From RYN-433 sp036558265 (lineage in GTDB: Bacteria > Planctomycetota > Phycisphaerae > Tepidisphaerales > Tepidisphaeraceae), in assembly GCA_036558265.1 (NCBI GenBank), contig DATBFY010000308.1, forward strand, positions 1-7,902: 7,902 nucleotides of DNA, written 5' to 3'. Below, piece by piece: positions 1 through 6,126 of the stretch; position 1 is the stretch's first letter, and each line of letters begins with the position of its first letter. The position numbers were made by a program, and so were the translations under genes. A model generated the notes under the pieces. It saw only the letters and a program-made list of their open reading frames with translations. It was not told where the DNA came from and made no database searches.

Positions 1-60
1 TGACCCAACGCTCCTCATCCCCTCATCTCCCCGTCCGTGCAGTGCTGTGTTCAACCGCAA

Positions 61-429
61 TCACCTCCTTAGTGCTTCTTCGATTGCTTTCAGCAACACA
101 CTCGCGGCCACCGGCTTGTCGAGAATACCGAACGGCTGCTCCAAACGCGTCCGTACCTGCTCCGCAATGTCGCTTTGTCCGGTAAGAAACATGGTGGGCA
201 ACGGGTCGCTGCGATCCAAGAGCCACTGTCGCACGTCCAATCCACTCATCCCCGGCATCGACAGATCCAACACCAGGCAAGCGCTTGCGTCTGGTTTGTA
301 TTTCTCAATGAACTCCAGGCCCGAACCGAACGTTTCGGGGCGATATCCGTTTGCCCGCAACAGGCTGGCCAGCGATCTCAATACTGCCGGGTCGTCATCG
401 ACCAGGTACACGGTTCGCTGTTGATTCAT
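61..429 (-). CDS. Receiver-only response regulator, FixJ/CheY-like
   Basis: This is a 122-aa single-domain phosphoacceptor protein of a two-component system. Visible receiver residues are the acidic pair D11/D12 (VYLVDDDP), the phosphoacceptor D55 (LVLDLSMPG), the switch Thr T83 (FLTGQSD) and the conserved Lys K105 (LDKPV). The LTG-x-SDI stretch resembles FixJ-type receivers, but the protein stops right after the last receiver helix (EEALRR), so the LuxR-type DNA-binding domain of FixJ is absent. I chose the ATG at 427-429, preceded by a GGAA about 7 nt upstream; an in-frame ATG four codons earlier (439-441) has no visible ribosome site. The gene begins inside the 3' end of the kinase gene with a 35-nt overlap in another frame, which points to translational coupling and to the kinase as its phosphodonor. 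It may act as a phosphorelay intermediate, phosphate sink or protein-interaction switch; which one cannot be read from sequence. Confidence 0.9.
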   Translation of the reverse strand: MNQQRTVYLVDDDPAVLRSLASLLRANGYRPETFGSGLEFIEKYKPDASACLVLDLSMPGMSGLDVRQWLLDRSDPLPTMFLTGQSDIAEQVRTRLEQPFGILDKPVAASVLLKAIEEALRR

Positions 430-2365
430 ATGCCGTTCCATTTTTCGCGGAGAGGGTAAACCTCACGATCGCCCCCTTGTCCCCGTTGTTGGCCACCACC
501 AAGCGGCCCCCGTGCATGCGGACGATCGTCTGGCAAATCGTCAGCCCCAGTCCCAGTCCTTTCGCTTTCGTGGTTTGAAAAGGCTCGAACACGTGCTGCA
601 ACATCTCCTTCGAAAATCCTGGTCCACTGTCCGTGAGCGATACTTCCACTTCCTGGGCCATCCTCCGGGACTCAATCGTCAACTGGCGCCCATTCTCCGG
701 CATATCCGCCATGGCGTCGCAGGCGTTGATCACAAGGTTCAGGAGCACTTGCCGCAATTGGACACCGTGGCCGTTAATCAGCGGCAGGTTCGGATCGAGT
801 TTCAACACCAGGGTCACACCCCGGAGGACCAGGTCGCTGCCCAGCATCTGCAGCACCTCTTTCACCGCCAGGTTCACATCATCCTCCCCCATCTTTTCCG
901 GAGCCTTTCTGAGCATCGCGCGCATGCCCGCAATGATTTTCCCTGCTCGTTGCCCCTGCTCCACGACCGCTTTCAGCACGTCGCTCAACTCCTGGTCGTT
1001 CCTGGGGTCCCCGTTCATCAATGCTTGCGCAGCCTCCCCGCTGCAGACATTCGCCGTCAATGGCTGGTTCAACTCATGCGCCAGCGCACCGGCAAGTTCG
1101 CCCAGCATCGAAACCCGGCTCACATGCGCCAAATCCTGCTGCAATCGCTCGGCTTGCGCCTGCGCATCCTTGGCTCGTTCTTCGGCCAGATTTCGTGCCT
1201 GTTCGGCCTTGCGCCGTCGCCGCAGGTTAAAGGCCAAACCTGCAATCAACGCCGCCTGGGCCACCACGACGGAACCTCCCGTAACGGTCACAAACCGGTA
1301 TCGCTCCCAGGTGGTGGGCGATCGATATTCGATGACGCTGCCTGCCGGAAGCCGCTGCTCCGCGATGTTCCACCGCTGCAGCTCTCGCCAATCGTAAGTT
1401 GGCACGCTCTCTCCAAGCGGAGGCGGACGAAAGCGCGCCGGCGGTTCCCCCTTGAGGATGCGCGCGGCGGCCGACGCCGTTTGACCCGCCAATTCGTTCA
1501 CTGCAACAAGCGGCCCCCCCACGATTCCATGGCCCAGTTGGAAATCATGGATGCCGAAAATGGGCGCGTTCGCCACCTCGTGTAAACCGGCCAGAGCCTG
1601 GTTTCCGGTCATGGGAATCCCATCGCCATCAACCAATAAATCCCCGAAAAGCATGACTGAGCCGCGAGGCAGCGCGGCAGCCCGCTGCTTCATTTGCTCG
1701 AACGAAAGCCCGCTGAACGATTCGCACGTTATTCGATTCGCAGGCAACCCACTCTCGCGCATGAATTCGTTCGACCAAAACCTCTCCAGCGGCGAGTTGC
1801 CAAACACGATCACCACGTTCGTGGTCCCCGGCATCAGCCGCAGCATCGCCTGGACCAACCCCGCCATGTCGTGCCGCACTGCAATCACGGCGTCGCTGGT
1901 CGTCAGCATCGAGCTTTTAACCATGCGCTGGTCTACCGATGCGAGGATCATCGGCGTATCGGGAAAGAGGCGCGCCCGATACTTCTGGGCAAAACCAACC
2001 GCCGGCGCACCCATTGGCACGACCAGATCGAGGCGGTGCCCGGCGAATAGCGCGCTCAGGTAACCCACAAACGCGCCTTCTTCCCTGTTGTCAAATCGCG
2101 CACTTGCCAGTGCCACATCGAAAAAATCCACAGGCTGTGGCGACTGGCGCGCCAGTCCTGCGCGAAACTCCGCGGAAAATGTGTTGAACGGCTCGAAGTC
2201 CCGTCCAAATGAGTGAATCAACAGTACGCGCCGCGGTTGCGCCCCAACGTTCAACGGGATCAGAAGCAGAATCAGGAAAACGCCGCGCCCCACGAGCCGA
2301 TCGACGCACCCGGCCTTCAGCCCGATCGCCCGGTCCTGCAACGCTGGCACTCGCTGTCCCTTCAT
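395..2365 (-). CDS. Membrane sensor histidine kinase with ABC-substrate-binding-like sensor domain
   Basis: A 656-aa hybrid sensor of the inner membrane. Residues about 28-42 form a signal/anchor segment (LILLLIPLNVGAQ). Residues about 45-320 resemble the periplasmic ABC_sub_bind fold (starts RRVLLIHSFGRDFEPF), which in this kinase class is thought to bind a small ligand; the ligand here is unknown. A second membrane helix lies at about 359-380, then an Arg-rich and helical linker (381-412). The transmitter has an H-box LAHELNQPL with phosphoacceptor H430 (codon 1076-1078), typical of HPK4/FixL-DctB-like kinases, an N-box NLVINACDAM (543-552), a G1 box DSGPGF (579-584), an F-box VFEPFQTTK and a G2 box GLGLGL (603-608), so it looks catalytically complete. 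The ATG at 2363-2365 is preferred because AAAGG lies 8 nt upstream and the signal segment follows; the frame stays open upstream to 2683, but that extension looks non-coding and would overlap the divergent gene. It is followed by the overlapping receiver gene. Confidence 0.93.
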   Translation of the reverse strand: MKGQRVPALQDRAIGLKAGCVDRLVGRGVFLILLLIPLNVGAQPRRVLLIHSFGRDFEPFNTFSAEFRAGLARQSPQPVDFFDVALASARFDNREEGAFVGYLSALFAGHRLDLVVPMGAPAVGFAQKYRARLFPDTPMILASVDQRMVKSSMLTTSDAVIAVRHDMAGLVQAMLRLMPGTTNVVIVFGNSPLERFWSNEFMRESGLPANRITCESFSGLSFEQMKQRAAALPRGSVMLFGDLLVDGDGIPMTGNQALAGLHEVANAPIFGIHDFQLGHGIVGGPLVAVNELAGQTASAAARILKGEPPARFRPPPLGESVPTYDWRELQRWNIAEQRLPAGSVIEYRSPTTWERYRFVTVTGGSVVVAQAALIAGLAFNLRRRRKAEQARNLAEERAKDAQAQAERLQQDLAHVSRVSMLGELAGALAHELNQPLTANVCSGEAAQALMNGDPRNDQELSDVLKAVVEQGQRAGKIIAGMRAMLRKAPEKMGEDDVNLAVKEVLQMLGSDLVLRGVTLVLKLDPNLPLINGHGVQLRQVLLNLVINACDAMADMPENGRQLTIESRRMAQEVEVSLTDSGPGFSKEMLQHVFEPFQTTKAKGLGLGLTICQTIVRMHGGRLVVANNGDKGAIVRFTLSAKNGTAYESTANRVPGR

Positions 2366-2501
2366 GTCGTCTGCCTTTGGCCGTCCAAGCCAATTCTCGA
2401 CCCCCTCCGCTTCGGCTTGCGCCCCCGGACAGTAACGGGGGCGTTCGCACCTGACCCGCTTGATCTTGCTAAAAAGAGGACGGTGGGTTTTCCTTCCCGT
2501 C

Positions 2502-2515
2502 GACGTTCTCACGTC
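2502..2515. promoter_or_regulatory. Small inverted repeat, possible operator
   Basis: GACGT-TCTC-ACGTC is a perfect 5-bp inverted repeat with a 4-nt spacer in the divergent promoter region. It is short enough to occur by chance in GC-rich DNA, so its role as a regulator binding site is only a suggestion. Confidence 0.2.
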
Positions 2516-2539
2516 AGAACCGGGCATTATCGGCATGGA

Positions 2540-2567
2540 TTGGCAGAAGGCAAGGAACTGATAAATT
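2540..2567 (+). promoter_or_regulatory. Candidate sigma70-type promoter for the phospholipase gene
   Basis: TTGGCA (2540-2545, 5 of 6 matches to TTGACA), a 16-nt spacer, then TAAATT (2562-2567, 4 of 6 matches to TATAAT). It would give a leader of roughly 90 nt before the ATG at 2665. The match is by eye only, and planctomycete promoters are poorly represented by the E. coli consensus. Confidence 0.25.
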
Positions 2568-2664
2568 GTCGAAACCTGGCATTCACGTGGCCGACGTTGT
2601 CGGTGGTTTTGAACGGACGGTCGGCCGCGTCGAATGCGCTTCTGGAGTACCTCAGGAAACGACC

Positions 2665-5600
2665 ATGTCCCACCACCCCGCACCGCTATGGAACGTGCTG
2701 GAACAGGAGTTCGTCGCCCTCGGCGGGACCCTTCCCGACTCCTACACCACCGCCCGCGACGCCGCGCTCGCCCAGATCGCCCCGGACGGTGAGGAACGGC
2801 TCGGGCGGGAGAACCAGGCCGTCCTCCCGCTCCTCTACGGCGTCTTCCACCACCGCGCCGCCTCCGGCGGCCCGAAGCGAACCGCCCTCTGCTTCTCCGG
2901 CGGCGGCATCCGCAGCGCCACGTTTAACCTGGGCGTCCTCCAACGCCTGGTCGAGCTCGACCTCCTGCCCGAATTCGACTACCTCTCGACGGTATCCGGC
3001 GGCGGCTATCTCGGGAGCTGGTTGAGTGGCTGGATCAACCGCGAACCGGATGGCGCCGACGGCGTCATACGATCTCTGAAGAGCGCCACCCCGGGCGCAA
3101 CCGATCCCGAACCGCAGCCGCTCCGCCACCTGCGGAAGTTCAGCCGCTACCTCAGCCCCACCCTGGGCCTCTTCTCAGCCGACACCTGGACGCTGGCGAC
3201 GATTTACCTGCGGAACCTGATGCTGAACTGGCTGGTGCTGATCCCGCTGCTGGTGGCGATCCTGATGATCCCGCGACTTTGCGTCGCCGTGGTGGCACTG
3301 GATCCGTGGTGGCGGGGCGAGCGGTTCCTCAAGCTCTCGCCGGACGTGCTCATGGGTCTCCTGCTGCTGGTGGGAATGGGGCTGGCGGCGTGGACATTTG
3401 CTTATACCGGGCTGTATCAACCCAGCGCGCGCAAGGCACGGCTGCTGCGCGCGGGTAAGGATCCCTCGCGGCTGCCTCCGCCGCGCGGGGCGAGCGGACA
3501 AATTCACTTCCTCAAGTGGTGCTGGACGCCGCTGATGGTCTCGGCGGTGTGCCTTTCGGCGTTCTGGGCGTGGGTCGGGGCGGACAATCCGGTGATGTTC
3601 AACTGGGCGTATTTCGTCGCGTTCGGGATCTTCCTGGGCGTGATCGGGTGGGCGGTCTTCGCCGCGTCCGACGGCGAGCTGGCCAAGCTTTACGAGCTTC
3701 CGTGCGTGGTGCTGGCGGGGAGCGTGTTCGGACTCTCCCTTTGGGGATCGGCCTACCTGATGCAGGCGATCGTCCCGTATCGACCGGATCCGACGCACAT
3801 CGAGCCCTCTTTGGGCGAATTTTACGCGCGTTACGTCTTTTTAGGTCTTCCACTGATCATTATGTCCTTCAGCGTCGGCGGCACGCTTTATGTGGGTTTC
3901 GTCAGTCGGCTGCGGTCGACGCACGACGAGGATCGCGAGTGGTGGGCGCGGGCGGGGGCGTGGCTGCTCATGGCGGTGGTCGGCTGGCTGGCGATCGCGG
4001 GCGTGGTGCTGTACGGCCCGGGGCTGATCCTCTGGGGCGGCCGATGGTTGAGCGTGACGGCCGCGTCATTGGGCGGCGTGACGGGCCTGGTGACGCTTTG
4101 GCTGGGTCGCAGCGCCGCCACGCCGGCCAACCGCACAACAAGGGAAGACGGGCGGTGGACGCAGGTGGCCATGTCATTGCTGATGGCGCTGGCGGCGCCG
4201 ATCGCGATCATCGTCCTGATCATCGGTTTATCGCTGGCGGCGGGGGTTCTGCTCTTCATGACGTGGACGCACGTCGCCTCGCCCGATGTGCTCAAGCCCC
4301 TGTTTCCCGAGATCGTTGGTCAAGGAGGGCGTTTCTGGTCGGGCGATCCGGCTGAGGCCTACTTTCGCATGCTGTACGTGCCCGCCCCCCTGCTGGTGCT
4401 GGGGTGGATGGCGGTGCTGGCGGGGTTCGGCCTGCTCATGTCGCGCATCATCGACCTGAACAAGTTCTCGATGCACGGGATGTACCGCGATCGCATCGTG
4501 CGCGCGTACCTTGGCGCCAGCCGCGCGGAGCTGCGGCGGCCTGACCCGTTCACCGGGTTCGATCCCGACGATCACATCGACGTCCACAAGCTCCGTCCCG
4601 AGGTGGTGCGAAAGGCCGACCTGCTGGCGGATGGCGATTTCATCCCGCGGCTGGTCGCGGCGGCCGGGCGGAAGAAGCGGGACGTGAACGATGCGGCGGC
4701 GGCGGCGGATGGCGTTTCGCAATACCTGGTGAGCCGGATGCAGGCCGGGACGCGCGAATCGCTTGCGATGATCGAGCAACGGCGCGAGCGTGTCCTGGCG
4801 GGGCTGCTCGAGGACCTGGCGGCGATCGTCCTGGAGGATGACTTTGCCAAATCGTCTGTATTTCGGGCCGATTTGACAGGGAATGGATCGCAGGCGGTAC
4901 CCGACGCGCAGCGGCTTGCCCAGGACCTGCCGTTGCGCAATCGCCTGTTGCTCGATGCCGCGTATCCCAAGGGGATCCGAGCCTTGCCGGCGGAGCGCAT
5001 CGGTTCGATCAAGCCGCTGCACGTGATCAACATCGCGCTGAACCTGGTGAGCACGGACGACCCGACCTGGCAGGAGCGCAAGGCGGAGAGCTTCACGGTT
5101 TCGTCGATGCACAGCGGAAGCGGTCGGCTGGGTTACCGCAGCTCGTTGCGATACGGGGGCGACCACGGCATCGGCCTGGGGACGGCGGTCACGATCTCGG
5201 GCGCGGCGGTGAGCCCGAACATGGGGTATCACTCGTCGAAGCCGATCGCGTTCCTGATGACGCTGTTTAACGTTCGGCTGGGATGGTGGCTTGGGAACCC
5301 GGGCGTTTACGGGAACGACACGTTCCGCCGGGCGTATCCCGTGTTCAGCGTGACGCCGCTGGCGGCGGAGGCCCTGGGGCTGAGCGACGCGCGGCATCGG
5401 TACGTGTACCTGTCGGACGGCGGTCACTTCGAGAACCTGGGACTGTACGAGATGGTGCGCCGGCGGTGCCACGTGATCGTGCTGGGGGACGCGGGGCGTG
5501 ACCCCAAGTGCGCGTTCGAGGACCTGGGCAACGCCGTGCGCAAGATCCGGATCGACATGGGGATCCCGATCACGTTCCGGGGGAGCATCGCGATTCGCGC

Positions 5601-5994
5601 CCGCGACGCCGCCGATGCGGCGACGGCCGGGCGATACTGCGCGATCGCGGACATTCATTACCAGGCCGTGGACGGCGCGGGCGCGGTGGACGGGGTGCTG
5701 CTCTACCTCAAGCCGGCGTTTTACGGGGGCGAACCGGCGGACGTTTACAACTACGCGAAGGGGTGCGAGGACTTCCCGCACGAATCGACGGCGGACCAGT
5801 TCTTCAGCGAATCGCAGTTCGAGAGTTATCGCGCGCTGGGGTATCACACGCTGCAGGCGATCTGGGGTGGGAACGCGGCCGGCGGCCGGCTGGAGGACCT
5901 GGTGGGGCGCGCGAGCGCGTATCTGGGGTTGGAGATGGCGGCGGAGAAGTCGGGCGAGGGGATTGCGGGCGCGCCGGACGCGATTCGCGCGTGA
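2665..5994 (+). CDS. Large multipass membrane patatin/cPLA2-like phospholipase
   Basis: An 1109-aa putative lipid acyl hydrolase. The N-terminal part carries the oxyanion-hole motif FSGGGIRS (77-84) and the nucleophile-elbow sequence TVSGGG with S111 (codon 2995-2997); the first Gly of the usual GxSxG is Thr here. The catalytic-dyad Asp is most likely D918 in LSDGGHFENLGLYE (codon 5416-5418). Between them lie about ten hydrophobic segments (roughly 187-212, 228-249, 287-305, 313-333, 346-369, 389-413, 431-455, 462-480, 502-534, 570-593), then a soluble stretch starting NKFSMHGMYRDRIVRAYLG and a charged helical part (about 680-725). The C-terminal FPHESTADQFFSESQFESY block (1037-1055) is one I recall from large bacterial patatin-like membrane proteins. 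Hydrolysis of membrane phospholipids or another acyl ester is inferred; the substrate is unknown. The ATG at 2665 has AGGA upstream; an in-frame TTG at 2566 would add 33 residues without domain character. Codon choice changes sharply near 3180. No partner gene follows on the same strand. Confidence 0.88.
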   Translation: MSHHPAPLWNVLEQEFVALGGTLPDSYTTARDAALAQIAPDGEERLGRENQAVLPLLYGVFHHRAASGGPKRTALCFSGGGIRSATFNLGVLQRLVELDLLPEFDYLSTVSGGGYLGSWLSGWINREPDGADGVIRSLKSATPGATDPEPQPLRHLRKFSRYLSPTLGLFSADTWTLATIYLRNLMLNWLVLIPLLVAILMIPRLCVAVVALDPWWRGERFLKLSPDVLMGLLLLVGMGLAAWTFAYTGLYQPSARKARLLRAGKDPSRLPPPRGASGQIHFLKWCWTPLMVSAVCLSAFWAWVGADNPVMFNWAYFVAFGIFLGVIGWAVFAASDGELAKLYELPCVVLAGSVFGLSLWGSAYLMQAIVPYRPDPTHIEPSLGEFYARYVFLGLPLIIMSFSVGGTLYVGFVSRLRSTHDEDREWWARAGAWLLMAVVGWLAIAGVVLYGPGLILWGGRWLSVTAASLGGVTGLVTLWLGRSAATPANRTTREDGRWTQVAMSLLMALAAPIAIIVLIIGLSLAAGVLLFMTWTHVASPDVLKPLFPEIVGQGGRFWSGDPAEAYFRMLYVPAPLLVLGWMAVLAGFGLLMSRIIDLNKFSMHGMYRDRIVRAYLGASRAELRRPDPFTGFDPDDHIDVHKLRPEVVRKADLLADGDFIPRLVAAAGRKKRDVNDAAAAADGVSQYLVSRMQAGTRESLAMIEQRRERVLAGLLEDLAAIVLEDDFAKSSVFRADLTGNGSQAVPDAQRLAQDLPLRNRLLLDAAYPKGIRALPAERIGSIKPLHVINIALNLVSTDDPTWQERKAESFTVSSMHSGSGRLGYRSSLRYGGDHGIGLGTAVTISGAAVSPNMGYHSSKPIAFLMTLFNVRLGWWLGNPGVYGNDTFRRAYPVFSVTPLAAEALGLSDARHRYVYLSDGGHFENLGLYEMVRRRCHVIVLGDAGRDPKCAFEDLGNAVRKIRIDMGIPITFRGSIAIRARDAADAATAGRYCAIADIHYQAVDGAGAVDGVLLYLKPAFYGGEPADVYNYAKGCEDFPHESTADQFFSESQFESYRALGYHTLQAIWGGNAAGGRLEDLVGRASAYLGLEMAAEKSGEGIAGAPDAIRA
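3223..4443 (+). other. Membrane domain inserted within the patatin fold
   Basis: Residues about 187-593 of the phospholipase are dominated by hydrophobic stretches rich in Leu, Val, Ala, Gly and Trp, separated by short charged loops. About ten membrane passes are counted by eye. The segment lies between the catalytic Ser and the catalytic Asp, so the two halves of the active site must come together on the same side of the membrane, which requires an even number of passes. Confidence 0.75.
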
Positions 5995-6126
5995 AATGCG
6001 GGGGCGGCGCCACCGATGCGCTGATGGAGTGCTGATTTGATCAGTCGTCTGGATCCGGGGCGGCGCTCTGGTCGCGAAGCTCCCTGCGCTATGCCCCGGC
6101 TTGCTGGGAGGCGAGGTGAAGGGGCT
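5995..6126. other. Spacer between convergent genes
   Basis: This 132-bp GC-rich spacer separates the stop codons of the phospholipase gene and the RTX-like gene. The only small hairpin noticed is CTGAT-TTG-ATCAG at 6032-6044, a 5-bp stem without a following T-run on either strand, so it is not a convincing intrinsic terminator. No gene is seen here. Confidence 0.5.

Larger units (their letters stand above)
2366..2664. promoter_or_regulatory. Divergent intergenic region between kinase and phospholipase genes
   Basis: This 299-bp spacer separates two divergently transcribed genes and must carry start signals for both unless they are transcribed from elsewhere. Its base composition is less GC-rich than that of the phospholipase gene. 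Both flanking frames stay open into it (minus-strand frame to 2683, plus-strand frame from a TTG at 2566), but neither extension shows domain-like sequence. The plus-strand start at 2665 has an AGGA about 8 nt upstream. Specific promoter and operator candidates are listed separately. Confidence 0.6.

Noticed and set aside
512..1585. 357-aa plus-strand open frame opposite the kinase gene
   Set aside because: Shadow of the kinase reading frame; Arg/His/Gln/Leu-rich with no domain, while the minus strand contains all kinase boxes.
2527..2535. DnaA-box-like TTATCGGCA near the skew switch
   Set aside because: Only 7 of 9 matches to TTATCCACA and no cluster of further boxes, so it does not support an origin on its own.
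2575..2591. Sigma54-like CTGGCATTCACGTGGCC with GG-N10-GC spacing
   Set aside because: The -24 half matches but the -12 half (TGGC instead of TTGC) is poor, and no sigma54 activator is visible; kept only as a weak coincidence.
2366..2683. N-terminal 106-residue extension of the kinase
   Set aside because: The extension lacks domain-like features, overlaps the phospholipase start, and the internal ATG at 2365 has a ribosome site followed by a signal/anchor segment.
4228..5847. 539-aa minus-strand open frame inside the phospholipase gene
   Set aside because: Arg/His/Pro/Val-rich antisense translation without recognisable domains; the plus strand encodes conserved motifs throughout this range.
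6032..6044. Hairpin CTGAT-TTG-ATCAG as a terminator for the convergent genes
   Set aside because: The stem has only 5 bp with no GC-rich extension and no T-run on either strand.
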